A stretch of DNA of 10,236 bases from Peptoniphilus sp034090345 (GCF_034090345.1 NZ_JAXDSS010000091.1:1-10236); one strand, 5' to 3'; shown: positions 1 to 6,796, counted from the stretch's first letter. The notes: generated by a model from the letters alone, not told the origin. Program-made: numbers and translations.

Positions 1-21
1 AACAAACCCAATATCTATTTC

Positions 22-43
22 ACAGACACGTGCCGCCCCTACG
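22..43. repeat. possible remnant of a GC-rich dispersed intergenic repeat
   Basis: A short GC-rich block containing the palindrome CACGTG (27-32) followed by GCCGCCCCTACG stands out in otherwise very AT-rich intergenic DNA. On the minus strand it reads CGTAGGGGCGGCACGTG, which resembles GTAGGGGCG-type intergenic repeats remembered from many clostridial genomes. Only one copy is visible here, so the repeat nature is inferred from memory and base composition. Confidence 0.25.
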
Positions 44-95
44 ATGAAATAAATATAAATTCATAACCAACCAATACCAAATAGATTTTAAGCTG

Positions 96-104
96 TGGTA
101 TAAT
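96..104 (+). promoter_or_regulatory. possible extended -10 promoter for the DUF5711-like/mscS/DUF951 operon
   Basis: TGG-TATAAT is an extended -10 element with a perfect -10 hexamer at 99-104. No good -35 is seen at the right distance. Transcription would start near position 111, exactly at the GGAGG ribosome binding site (111-115), giving almost no leader. That is unusual, so the match may be fortuitous. Confidence 0.3.
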
Positions 105-120
105 TAACTCGGAGGAAATG

Positions 121-1167
121 ATGAATTTAAATATGAGAAAAATAATAGTATCGATAACATTGTTGTCATTGCTAATTGTAATATATTTTTATTATAGGAA
201 TACATCCGGAAGAGAAATTGTATTAGATCAGAAAATAAAAGTCACTGAGAATGCAAAGAGTTTTCATCTCTCTACAAATGGTTTGATGATTTTTGACAAC
301 AATCTCTACATTTTAAATAGAGAAGGTGATTTGATTAAGACTGTAAAGGCAAAAAATGTTGAATTAGATTCTTTTTTTGCCAATAATTATGCTTTTCTAT
401 ATGATGAAGATCTTGGGAGAATAAGTCAATATCAAGACAATGGAGAGTTTATCAGAAACATAAAGATAACGGATACTTTATTTAATATAAAGTATGAGAA
501 TAAAAATTTTATTTTACATACAAAGTATGAAAATGGGGAGAGATTGTGGGTTCTTACGACTGATGGGAAGCTGAAAAAAATTTATGAGACTGCAAATTCT
601 ATACTTGATTATGATGTGAAGGATTTAGAAAAATTTGTGATTGCAGAGTTAAAAGTTGAAACCAATGGTTATACAACTAATTGTATAGTAAAAAATTCAT
701 CTAATAACAAGACCTACTCAAGGGGTTCTGAAGTGGCGCTTTATGTAAATTATTCTGATTCAAGAATTGTCATGGTAACTAATAAAAATTTATATGCTTT
801 TGAAGGTGATGATGTAAAGAGAGTTGAAATTCCAAATATTTCTGATGTAGAGGTTGTGGACAGAAGTGTATATTTACTTCACTCAGGAATTTTATCGAAA
901 TATAATTCTAATCTTGAAGAAAAGACTAAGCACATAGTGGCGGCGAATGTAGAAAAGTTACAATTGGTTTCTAAATCGCTATATGGCTATTCGAATTCTG
1001 ATATAGCGGGTAATTTGCTTCAAAGAAATGAATTTTATTATAGGTTTCCATCGGAAGCTGAAAAAATAGAAATATCGGGGATTAGAATAGGTGTGCTTCA
1101 AGATGGGATAGTGACTCTTTATAAAGTAACGAATGACAGAAATGAATTGGGAGAGAAAAACAAATGA
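121..1167 (+). CDS. membrane-anchored DUF5711-like protein, probable extracytoplasmic beta-propeller
   Basis: This is a 348-residue protein of unknown function. One hydrophobic segment at about residues 7-24 (KIIVSITLLSLLIVIYFYY) follows a short basic N-terminus, so it is probably a signal anchor with the rest outside the membrane. The remainder has repeated short strands in phrases such as LYILNREGDLI, LYAFEGDDVKRV and VYLLHSGILSKY, which suggests a beta-propeller. Length and layout recall DUF5711 proteins of Clostridia, from memory. There are three possible ATG starts (118, 121, 133). The one at 121 is chosen because it lies 5 nt after GGAGG, against 2 or 17 nt for the others. The last codons overlap mscS by ATGA, so the two are probably translationally coupled. 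Any shared role with the channel is a guess. Confidence 0.75.
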   Translation: MNLNMRKIIVSITLLSLLIVIYFYYRNTSGREIVLDQKIKVTENAKSFHLSTNGLMIFDNNLYILNREGDLIKTVKAKNVELDSFFANNYAFLYDEDLGRISQYQDNGEFIRNIKITDTLFNIKYENKNFILHTKYENGERLWVLTTDGKLKKIYETANSILDYDVKDLEKFVIAELKVETNGYTTNCIVKNSSNNKTYSRGSEVALYVNYSDSRIVMVTNKNLYAFEGDDVKRVEIPNISDVEVVDRSVYLLHSGILSKYNSNLEEKTKHIVAANVEKLQLVSKSLYGYSNSDIAGNLLQRNEFYYRFPSEAEKIEISGIRIGVLQDGIVTLYKVTNDRNELGEKNK

Positions 1168-1994
1168 GTGTATTAAATGAATTTGAAAAGTATCTCAGGA
1201 CGGAGGGGGCATTAAATCCGTTCGGCAAATTGGTGGTTATTTTATTAGTTTTTCTAACAGGTTTTTTGCTATCTAAATTTTTAAGATGGATTTTTATGTC
1301 TAGAATTGAGCATCAACTTAGACATGGAACTTATTCAAATCCAAGGTTACTCACAATAGTAAGCATTTTAAATAAGATAGTTGTAATCGTCATAATGATA
1401 ATATGCGTTACTATATCTTTGGACATTGTAGGGCTTAATACATCTTCTATAATGGCGACTGTTGGAGTTGGCTCGTTAGCTCTTTCTTTTGGTGCGCAGA
1501 CTCTTGTAAAAGATTGTATAAATGGATTTTTTATAATTTTAGAAAATCAATTTTCGGTTGGGGACACTGTAGTAATCGAAGGCAAGACCGGAATTATAGA
1601 GGATATAGGCCTTAGAACTACTGTTATAAGAGATTTTGACGGTTCGAAGCACATTATTCCAAATGGACAGATAGGGATTGTGACCAATCAACAAAGGGGA
1701 AATATGAGGGCTAAAGTGATCTGTTCTGTGGCTTTATCTGAAGAACCGGAGAGAGTTATAGACCTTTTGAATAAAAAGTTAGTTGCGATGAAGGTTGAAG
1801 GGTTGATAGGAAGTCCTGTTGTTTGGGGAGTTACCAACAACACCAACACCGGTTATGAGATAACTGTTGCGGCTTATGCAAAAGCCGGCTCTCAATATGG
1901 TGTTGAGTACAAACTCAGAGAGAGTATAGTTGAAGTGTTTAATGAAAACGGAATAAAGCTTCCGATTTTTAAATATGAGATAGATGGTAAGTAG
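1164..1994 (+). CDS. mscS: MscS-family small-conductance mechanosensitive channel
   Basis: This 276-residue membrane channel should open under membrane tension and release solutes during osmotic downshock. Three membrane segments are visible at about residues 21-44, 63-90 and 93-128. The third is the Gly/Ala-rich pore helix (ATVGVGSLALSFGAQTLVKD), the MscS hallmark. A soluble beta domain follows, with FSVGDTVVIEG at 130-140 and the conserved PNG at 166-168 (HIIPNGQI), then an alpha/beta C-terminal domain. The length is close to that of E. coli MscS. The start codon overlaps the preceding stop (ATGA), with GGGAGAG at 1149-1155 as ribosome binding site. DUF951 follows after 8 bases. Clustering of an MscS gene with DUF951 near rpsF is common in Clostridia, from memory. 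Confidence 0.93.
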   Translation: MSVLNEFEKYLRTEGALNPFGKLVVILLVFLTGFLLSKFLRWIFMSRIEHQLRHGTYSNPRLLTIVSILNKIVVIVIMIICVTISLDIVGLNTSSIMATVGVGSLALSFGAQTLVKDCINGFFIILENQFSVGDTVVIEGKTGIIEDIGLRTTVIRDFDGSKHIIPNGQIGIVTNQQRGNMRAKVICSVALSEEPERVIDLLNKKLVAMKVEGLIGSPVVWGVTNNTNTGYEITVAAYAKAGSQYGVEYKLRESIVEVFNENGIKLPIFKYEIDGK

Positions 1995-2002
1995 GAGGTA
2001 AA

Positions 2003-2227
2003 ATGCTATATTATAAGGTAGGAGATATAGTCACTCTAAAAAAAGGTCATCCTTGCGGTGAAAATATGTGGGAGATACTCAGAACGGGTGTGGATATAAA
2101 GTTAAAATGCCTTGGGTGTGAAAGACAAATTTGGATTTCTCGAATAGATTTTGAAAAGAGAATCAGAAAGATAAAAGAGGGTGAAAAATTTGTCAGCATT
2201 ATTCATCATAAAAAGGAAGAAGAGTAA
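2003..2227 (+). CDS. DUF951 family small protein with CxxC
   Basis: This 74-residue soluble protein of unknown function belongs to DUF951; the Bacillus relative is YyzM, from memory. The family signature is visible: YKVGDIVTLKKGHPCG at about 4-19, then KCLGC with Cys36 and Cys39. Together with Cys18 (HPCG) this gives three cysteines that could bind a metal such as zinc, or nucleic acid through an OB-like fold; this is inference. The ribosome binding site AGGAGG (1993-1998) overlaps the mscS stop codon, so expression is coupled to mscS. The charged tail after residue 60 (Lys/Glu rich) is typical. In many Firmicutes this gene lies just before ychF or rpsF; here mgsA sits between it and rpsF. 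Confidence 0.9.
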   Translation: MLYYKVGDIVTLKKGHPCGENMWEILRTGVDIKLKCLGCERQIWISRIDFEKRIRKIKEGEKFVSIIHHKKEEE

Positions 2228-2280
2228 TTTATTTAATTAACCTTTTCATACTGTTAAGCCTCTTGTGGCTTTTGGTAATC

Positions 2281-2327
2281 AAAAAAGAGAAGTAAAGAGT
2301 ATCAAAACTTTTCACTTCTCTTTTTTT
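2281..2327. terminator. bidirectional rho-independent terminator between DUF951 and mgsA
   Basis: AAAAAAGAGAAGT (2281-2293) pairs with ACTTCTCTTTTTT (2314-2326), and the stem extends inward through AAAG/CTTT with one bulge. On the plus strand the 3' arm runs into seven T, and on the minus strand the mirrored T run also follows the stem. It therefore ends both convergent units. The mgsA stop codon (2326-2328) lies at the edge of the hairpin. Confidence 0.85.
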
Positions 2328-2805
2328 AATTTTCAGTTAAGTCAAATTGTTCAACTCTACTTGCTATGCTAAACGAGTTGTCTACAATTTCTGAATTGTA
2401 TTCAGAGTTAAATAAGGCAGAAGATACGATATAGTCTGCACAAGTTTTAGAAGTTGCAAGTGGCACATCATACAGTGTTGTAATTCTTAGGAGTGCTTTT
2501 ACATCCGGGTCGTGAGGTTGCATTTCAAGCGGGTCCCAAAAGAAAACGAGGATATCAACTTTTCCTTCTGCAATTCTTGAACCAAGTTGTTGGTCTCCGC
2601 CAAGAGGACCGGAGAGCAGCCCTTCGACTTCAAGTCCTGTGCGTTTTGAAATTAGAGCGGCGGTTGTTCCGGTACCGATTAGTTTATGAGCGGATAGGTG
2701 TGATTTATTTTCTACAGCCCATGCTACAAGTTCGTCTTTTTTATTATCATGCGCAACTAAAGCAATGGTTTTTTGAGCATTTACTTTAATATTTTTAGTA
2801 TTCAT
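2326..2805 (-). CDS. mgsA: methylglyoxal synthase
   Basis: This 159-residue cytoplasmic enzyme converts dihydroxyacetone phosphate to methylglyoxal and phosphate, a glycolytic bypass used when phosphate is limiting or sugar phosphates accumulate. The conserved blocks and catalytic residues all fall at E. coli numbering: ALVAHDNKK with His19 and Asp20, GTGTT at 44-48, SGPLGGDQQLG with the catalytic base Asp71, and FFWDPLEMQPHDPD with Asp91, His98 and Asp101. The enzyme should be active. The start ATG (2803-2805) has AAAGGAGG on the minus strand at 2812-2819. It is transcribed alone and convergent to DUF951. Its promoter must lie in the AT-rich divergent region before rpsF, but no clear hexamer pair was identified. 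In other Clostridia the gene often lies near rod-shape or min genes, from memory, so this position is somewhat unusual. Confidence 0.97.
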   Translation of the reverse strand: MNTKNIKVNAQKTIALVAHDNKKDELVAWAVENKSHLSAHKLIGTGTTAALISKRTGLEVEGLLSGPLGGDQQLGSRIAEGKVDILVFFWDPLEMQPHDPDVKALLRITTLYDVPLATSKTCADYIVSSALFNSEYNSEIVDNSFSIASRVEQFDLTEN

Positions 2806-2874
2806 AAAAAACCTCCTTTAATTATTATATAATATAGATTGAGGATTTAAATCAATAATTATTTTACTGTTTAT

Positions 2875-2903
2875 TTGACAAAAACGTATAAATTTTATAT
2901 AAT
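2875..2903 (+). promoter_or_regulatory. consensus sigma-A promoter of the rpsF-ssb-rpsR operon
   Basis: TTGACA (2875-2880) and TATAAT (2898-2903) are separated by 17 bases: a perfect match to the housekeeping consensus. The start of transcription is expected near 2910, giving a leader of about 55 nt. Such a strong promoter suits a ribosomal protein operon. Confidence 0.93.
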
Positions 2904-2916
2904 ACTTGAGTTATAT

Positions 2917-2958
2917 CCTTGCTCATTCAAAAGGATGAGCCATTAGTCCACGAGGAGG
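2917..2958 (+). promoter_or_regulatory. S6:S18-type autoregulatory leader RNA in front of rpsF
   Basis: The short leader contains an 8-bp stem with an AAAA tetraloop: GCTCATTC (2921-2928) pairs with GGATGAGC (2933-2940), including one G-U pair. An outer helix can form between CCTTG (2917-2921) and CGAGG (2951-2955), with the last G competing with the inner stem. The single-stranded stretch CATTAGTCCA (2941-2950) lies between them. The outer helix uses the start of the ribosome binding site AGGAGG (2953-2958). This arrangement fits the known leader element bound by the S6:S18 protein complex, which represses its own operon. The pairing is seen in the sequence; the identity is inferred from position and memory. 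Confidence 0.7.
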
Positions 2959-2964
2959 TGAATT

Positions 2965-3249
2965 ATGAGAAAGTACGAAGCAATAGTAATGTTCTACCCA
3001 ACAGTAGAAGAAGAAAAGAGAGTAGCAGCTTTTGAAAGACTTAAGAAAATCATAAGTGATAATGGAAATATCACAAATGTTGATGAATGGGGTATGAGAA
3101 AGCTAGCATACGAAATTGAATACAACAAAGAAGCTTTCTATTACTTAGTTGAATTTGAAACAGAAGCTGAAGTAATTAAAGAATTCGACAGAGTTGCAAG
3201 AATTTTAGAATCTGTAATGAGACACATGGTAGTTAAATTAGAGGATTAA
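2965..3249 (+). CDS. rpsF: 30S ribosomal protein bS6
   Basis: This 94-residue protein of the small ribosomal subunit binds 16S rRNA on the platform as a heterodimer with bS18. The start MRKYEAIVMFYPTVEEE and the central DEWGMRKLAYEIEYNKEAFYY are typical of bS6, and the length is normal. The ATG follows a strong AGGAGGTG (2953-2960). It is the first gene of the rpsF-ssb-rpsR operon, 9 bases before ssb, and is preceded by a leader hairpin likely to bind the S6:S18 complex. It lacks the glutamate-rich C-terminal extension seen in E. coli S6, as expected for Firmicutes. Confidence 0.98.
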   Translation: MRKYEAIVMFYPTVEEEKRVAAFERLKKIISDNGNITNVDEWGMRKLAYEIEYNKEAFYYLVEFETEAEVIKEFDRVARILESVMRHMVVKLED

Positions 3250-3258
3250 GGTGAAATT

Positions 3259-3765
3259 ATGAATAATGTCAATTTAATGGGAAGACTTACAAGAGATCCG
3301 GAACTAAGATATACGCCAAGTGGTATAGCAGTAGTGAGATTTACAATTGCTGTAAACAGAAGATTATCAAAAGATAAAAGAGCTGAGGCAGAGCGTAACA
3401 ACCAACCTACAGCCGATTTTATTTCATGTACAGCATGGAATAAAACTGCTGAGGTAATTGCCAACTACGTAAAAAAAGGCGATAGACTTGTAGTTCAAGG
3501 AAGAATTCAAACGGGAAGATATGATGATAAAGATGGAAAAACAGTTTATACAACTGATGTAATTGTTGAGAATATGGACTTTGTTGAAAGTGCAGGAGAT
3601 AATATGCAAGCTCAACAAATGAGAAGACCGGAACCACCGGTTAACTCAGCTTATTCAAATGATTTCCAATCTGCACCATCAGGTAGTTTTGGAAACACTT
3701 TTGGATCTGACTCAGACAATGATGAGGGATTTTACCATATAAATAATGAAGACATTCCATTTTGA
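3259..3765 (+). CDS. ssb: single-stranded DNA-binding protein
   Basis: This 168-residue cytoplasmic protein coats single-stranded DNA during replication, repair and recombination and recruits partner proteins through its tail. The OB-fold domain covers about residues 1-112, beginning MNNVNLMGRLTRDPELRYTP and including FISCTAWNKTAEVIANYVKKG and GRIQTGRYDDKDG. A flexible Gln/Pro/Ser/Gly/Asn linker follows. The protein ends in the acidic partner-binding tip NNEDIPF, so it is a full-length replicative SSB. The ribosome binding site is AAGGTGA (3248-3254), touching the rpsF stop. Placement between rpsF and rpsR is conserved in Firmicutes, and coupling with S6:S18 control is likely. Confidence 0.98.
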   Translation: MNNVNLMGRLTRDPELRYTPSGIAVVRFTIAVNRRLSKDKRAEAERNNQPTADFISCTAWNKTAEVIANYVKKGDRLVVQGRIQTGRYDDKDGKTVYTTDVIVENMDFVESAGDNMQAQQMRRPEPPVNSAYSNDFQSAPSGSFGNTFGSDSDNDEGFYHINNEDIPF

Positions 3766-3777
3766 GGAGGGTAGAAA

Positions 3778-4002
3778 GTGCAAAGAAGATTTAGACCAAG
3801 AAAGAAAGTCGATCCATTTGAAAAGGATAAGACTAAAAAAATAGATTATAAAGATGTAGCTCTTCTAAAGAACTATATCTCAGAAAAAGGAAAGATTCTT
3901 CCAAGAAGAATCACCGGACTTAATGCAAAGCATCAAAGACAAATGACAGCTGCTATTAAGAGAGCTAGACAAATCGCATTAATTCCTTATTCAGCAGAAT
4001 AA
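3778..4002 (+). CDS. rpsR: 30S ribosomal protein bS18
   Basis: This 74-residue small-subunit protein pairs with bS6. The basic N-terminus QRRFRPRKKV, the core IDYKDVALLKNYISEKGKI and the block LPRRITGLNAKHQRQMTAAI with the following IKRARQIALIPY are diagnostic of bS18. The start codon is GTG (3778), 6 bases after AGGAGGG (3765-3771), which itself begins at the ssb stop codon. The N-terminus lacks a CxxC or zinc-type motif, so this is the zinc-independent form. It is the last gene of the operon and is followed by a terminator. Confidence 0.98.
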   Translation: MQRRFRPRKKVDPFEKDKTKKIDYKDVALLKNYISEKGKILPRRITGLNAKHQRQMTAAIKRARQIALIPYSAE

Positions 4003-4005
4003 TTT

Positions 4006-4033
4006 AAGGCAAGTCGAAAGGCTTGCTTTTTTT
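4006..4033 (+). terminator. rho-independent terminator of rpsF-ssb-rpsR
   Basis: AAGGCAAG (4006-4013) pairs with CTTGCTTT (4022-4029), with one G-U pair and an 8-nt loop, and runs into seven T (4027-4033). It begins 3 bases after the rpsR stop. Confidence 0.9.
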
Positions 4034-4127
4034 ATATAAATATGAAATAAATAACTTATAGCAGTAAAAATATTAAAAACTGAAAAGAGAAAATTCAAGG
4101 TAAAGTGATAGGGTATTTATAAATGTC

Positions 4128-4157
4128 TTGACCGGACAGAGGATGATAAGAGATAAT
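4128..4157 (+). promoter_or_regulatory. probable promoter of the two-component system operon
   Basis: TTGACC (4128-4133) and GATAAT (4152-4157) are separated by 18 bases, a reasonable sigma-A match upstream of the histidine kinase gene. The leader would be about 40 nt. Nothing else was recognised between the rpsR terminator and 4202. Confidence 0.45.
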
Positions 4158-4202
4158 TAATAATTAAATTGTTTATTATAGGCATTTAGGAGAAGATGAG
4201 AT

Positions 4203-5306
4203 TTGAACACAAAGAAAAGCATGCAAAAACAATTGACATTGTTGATTGGGATTATATTATTTACATCAAATTTAGCGTTGATTTTTTTGCTAAATTATTC
4301 GGTATCATTAGTACTGGAAGATTTGATAATCCCCATAGGAAATATACAAATTGAAATATACAACATAGATAATTTTAGTCTTAAATTGAAAATGTATGGA
4401 TATATATTTGCTTTTTTAACAACAAGTTTGGGAACAATTATTACATATGTTTTTTTGGGAAGATATTTATTACCTCTTAGAAAATTATCAGAGCACATGG
4501 ACAACATGAACAAGCAAAACCTTAGTGAATCCGTGGAACTGTACTCACGAGCTATAGAAATCAGTAGCTTAATAGAATCTTTTAACAATATGATGAGTAA
4601 ATTAAAAAAATCATTTGAAATGCAAAAAGACTTTTCTTCCTATGTAGCACACCAACTAAAGACACCACTTACAGTAATACAAACGAAAATAGAAGTATTT
4701 AATAAAAGAGAATATAAAAAAGAAGAAGTTAAAGAACTTTTAGATACCATCTCTTATCAAGTAAAAAATCTAAATAATATTATAATTAAGATTTTGGATT
4801 TAACTTATATAGAGAGAATGGAGTTAAAAGAGGACATTCCACTTGAACTTTTGCTCGAAGATCTACTTGTTGACCTCGAAGAAAGAATAGAAAAAGAAGA
4901 TATAAATATGGAATTTAATATTTTAACAACAGAAGATAGTTGCATTGACAATAAAAATTTTAATATAGTGGGGAACTACATACTTCTGTATCAAGCTTTT
5001 TTTAACCTGATGGACAATGCTATAAAATATAGTTATAAGGGTGGAAGTGTAAAAGTGCTTATACAGAATAATGAAGATAAAATTTGTATAAAGATATATG
5101 ATGAGGGAATAGGGATTGAAAAATCTGATAAGGAATGTATATTTGAACCTTTTTTCAGAGGAGAAAATCCTGAAAAATTAAAAAAAGAAGGGATCGGAAT
5201 CGGTCTTTCATTTTCAAAAAAAGTTTTTGAACACCACGGTGCAAAAATACAAATTAAAGATAATTTTCCGAAAGGAACGATTATAGAGATATATTTTGAA
5301 AGGTAG
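4203..5306 (+). CDS. two-component sensor histidine kinase
   Basis: This 367-residue membrane sensor phosphorylates the response regulator encoded just downstream. Membrane segments lie at about 12-32 and 64-86, with only about 30 residues outside the cell between them. A HAMP linker (about 87-140) follows. The phospho-acceptor box is AHQLKTPLT with His150. The ATP-binding domain shows NLMDNAIKYS (Asn272), DEGIGI (300-305), FEPFFRG and GIGIGL (330-335). The start is TTG at 4203, 10 bases after AGGAG (4188-4192); an ATG at 4196 is out of frame and the next in-frame ATG (4221) is too far from the site. The residue after the catalytic His is Gln, where Glu or Asp is usual; TctE/QseC-type kinases share this. 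The signal is unknown, and the small outer loop fits a sensor of membrane or envelope state. Confidence 0.93.
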   Translation: MNTKKSMQKQLTLLIGIILFTSNLALIFLLNYSVSLVLEDLIIPIGNIQIEIYNIDNFSLKLKMYGYIFAFLTTSLGTIITYVFLGRYLLPLRKLSEHMDNMNKQNLSESVELYSRAIEISSLIESFNNMMSKLKKSFEMQKDFSSYVAHQLKTPLTVIQTKIEVFNKREYKKEEVKELLDTISYQVKNLNNIIIKILDLTYIERMELKEDIPLELLLEDLLVDLEERIEKEDINMEFNILTTEDSCIDNKNFNIVGNYILLYQAFFNLMDNAIKYSYKGGSVKVLIQNNEDKICIKIYDEGIGIEKSDKECIFEPFFRGENPEKLKKEGIGIGLSFSKKVFEHHGAKIQIKDNFPKGTIIEIYFER

Positions 5307-5312
5307 GATTTA

Positions 5313-5996
5313 ATGATGAAAATACTACTGGTAGAAGACGAAATAGAACTGTTAAATTCAATTGCAGAAGGGTTAAACACGCTTGGATATTATGTAGATA
5401 AGGCGTCTTGCGGGAGAGAAGCTTTGGAGTACATCTTAGCGGAAGAACACGATTTATATATTTTTGATTTAAACCTTCCGGACATGACAGGCTTTGAAAT
5501 ATTAAAACAATTGAATAAGGAGAGAGAAAATTCAAAAGTGATGATACTTACGGCAAATTCAAATATAGAGTCAAAAGTAGAAGGATTTGAATTAGGAGCA
5601 AGCGACTATTTGACAAAACCATTTTACTTTGAAGAATTGGAAATGAGAGTAAAAGCACTTATGAGAAGAGATTTCCACTTAAAAAATATAAAAATAAATT
5701 GTGGAGAACTTGAATTTGACACCAAAAAGAGGATTCTCTATGTCAGGGGCGAGGAGATGAAGTTGACAAAAAAAGAGACAGCAATCATCGAATACTTGCT
5801 ATTTAATAAAGATAGAATTGTAACGGTTGAAGATCTCCTTGCGCACGCTTGGGACAGCGAGGTCGATTATTTCAGCAACTCCATAAGAGTACACTTGGCG
5901 TCACTTAGAAAAAAAGTAAAACAAATTTTAGGGTACAATCCAATAGTAAATAAAATTGGAGAAGGTTACTTTTTAAAAGATCATAAGAATAAATGA
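5313..5996 (+). CDS. OmpR/PhoB-family response regulator
   Basis: This 227-residue DNA-binding regulator is the partner of the preceding kinase. The receiver domain (about 1-118) has the acidic pair Glu8/Asp9, the phospho-acceptor Asp52 (IFDLNLPD), Thr80 (ILTAN) and Lys102 (LTKPF). The C-terminal winged helix (about 128-222) shows the family pattern MKLTKKETAIIEYLL, NSIRVHLASLRKKV and GEGYFL. Starts at 5313 and 5316 are both possible; AGGTAGGA (5301-5308) overlaps the kinase stop and fits either. The kinase-then-regulator order is the reverse of the common one. The regulator should bind direct repeats; TTAACA-N5-TTAACA at 6723-6739, before the redox trio, is a good candidate site. Confidence 0.95.
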   Translation: MMKILLVEDEIELLNSIAEGLNTLGYYVDKASCGREALEYILAEEHDLYIFDLNLPDMTGFEILKQLNKERENSKVMILTANSNIESKVEGFELGASDYLTKPFYFEELEMRVKALMRRDFHLKNIKINCGELEFDTKKRILYVRGEEMKLTKKETAIIEYLLFNKDRIVTVEDLLAHAWDSEVDYFSNSIRVHLASLRKKVKQILGYNPIVNKIGEGYFLKDHKNK

Positions 5997-6086
5997 TAAG
6001 TGGGAGAAAAAAACTTGTTTTAAATCAATTTATAATAGTCAATATAAATCAAAGCGTTGATAAAATAGAAGCTGTGGAGGTGTCTT

Positions 6087-6605
6087 TTGAGAACATACGC
6101 AAATAAAGAAGAACTCAAATTTGAAATAAAAAAATCATTTGAAAAATATATTTCGGAATTTGACAATATTCCGGAGAACTTAAAAAATGAGAGAGTTATT
6201 GAAGTAGATAGAACCCCGTCAGAAAATTTAGCTTACCAAGTTGGCTGGACAACTTTACTTCTCAAATGGGAAGCGGATGAAAAAAAGGGCTTACATGTGA
6301 ATACACCATCAGATGAATTTAAATGGAACGAACTTGGAAAATTATATCAATGGTTTACAGATACTTATGCGCATTTATCCCTAAAAGAGTTGAAAGATAA
6401 ATTAAATGAAAATATCAATTCTATCTATGAAATGATTGATTCGTTAAGCGAAGAAGAACTATTTAAACCACATATGAGAAAATGGGCTGATGAAGCCACT
6501 AAGACGGCAGTATGGGAAGTATATAAGTTTATCCATGTAAATACCGTTGCCCCTTTTGGAACTTTCAGAACAAAAATCAGAAAATGGAAGAAAATAGTGC
6601 TTTAA
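6087..6605 (+). CDS. ClbS/DfsB family four-helix bundle protein (DUF1706)
   Basis: This 172-residue, mostly helical cytoplasmic protein belongs to the DinB-like superfamily group named after ClbS, the colibactin self-resistance hydrolase, and DfsB. Recognisable family phrases are PSENLAYQVGWTTLLLKWEA, FKWNELGKLYQWF and, near the end, KWADEATKTAVWEVYKFIHV and TVAPFGTFRTKIRKWKK. The length equals that of ClbS (about 170). The start is TTG (6087), 6 bases after GGAGG (6076-6080); no ATG lies nearby. No colibactin-like genes are present, so a colibactin role is not implied, and most Firmicutes members have no known substrate. It sits 90 bases after the response regulator and could be its target or co-transcribed. 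A TATAAT at 6031-6036 lacks a -35 partner. Confidence 0.85.
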   Translation: MRTYANKEELKFEIKKSFEKYISEFDNIPENLKNERVIEVDRTPSENLAYQVGWTTLLLKWEADEKKGLHVNTPSDEFKWNELGKLYQWFTDTYAHLSLKELKDKLNENINSIYEMIDSLSEEELFKPHMRKWADEATKTAVWEVYKFIHVNTVAPFGTFRTKIRKWKKIVL

Positions 6606-6643
6606 ATTAAACTCTGCAAAATAAAAATTCATAATATGATATT

Positions 6644-6680
6644 AATGGCGATAGGAATAGATGAAATCTATCGCCATTTT
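6644..6680 (+). terminator. terminator-like hairpin after the ClbS-like gene
   Basis: AATGGCGATAG (6644-6654) pairs perfectly with CTATCGCCATT (6668-6678), an 11-bp stem with a 13-nt loop. The following T run is short (four T, 6677-6680), so it is strong as a hairpin but weaker than usual as an intrinsic terminator. Confidence 0.65.
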
Positions 6681-6711
6681 AAGTATGATATTCAATATTT
6701 AATTTAGAATA

Positions 6712-6764
6712 TTTATCATTTCTTAACACGAACTTAACAACATAAATGATAAAATAACTACAAT
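6712..6764 (+). promoter_or_regulatory. operator/promoter of the redox trio: PhoP-box-like direct repeat inside an inverted repeat
   Basis: TTAACA (6723-6728) and TTAACA (6734-6739) are separated by 5 bases, an 11-bp period. This is the form bound by OmpR/PhoB-family regulators and matches the B. subtilis PhoP box. They sit between perfect 10-bp inverted arms TTTATCATTT (6712-6721) and AAATGATAAA (6744-6753). Possible -10 elements are the extended TGATAAAAT (6747-6755), which overlaps the right arm, or TACAAT (6759-6764). Neither has a well-placed -35, as expected for an activator-dependent promoter. Control by the regulator at 5313-5996 is inferred. Confidence 0.55.
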
Positions 6765-6796
6765 ACTAAAAAAATTTAAACTAAAGGAGAGAAAAT

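Noticed and set aside
2256..2271. Small hairpin AAGCC/GGCTT after DUF951
   Set aside because: It is only 5 bp without a T run, and the stronger bidirectional terminator lies just downstream.
2493..2789. Plus-strand open frame opposite mgsA
   Set aside because: mgsA has every catalytic residue at the expected number, and the opposite frame has no recognisable motif.
4196..4198. ATG start for the histidine kinase
   Set aside because: It is out of frame with the kinase; TTG at 4203 is in frame and suitably spaced from AGGAG.
6031..6036. TATAAT as promoter of the ClbS-like gene
   Set aside because: A perfect hexamer, but no -35 at workable spacing (TTGTTT is only 10 bases upstream) and no extended -10, so it is not listed as a promoter.
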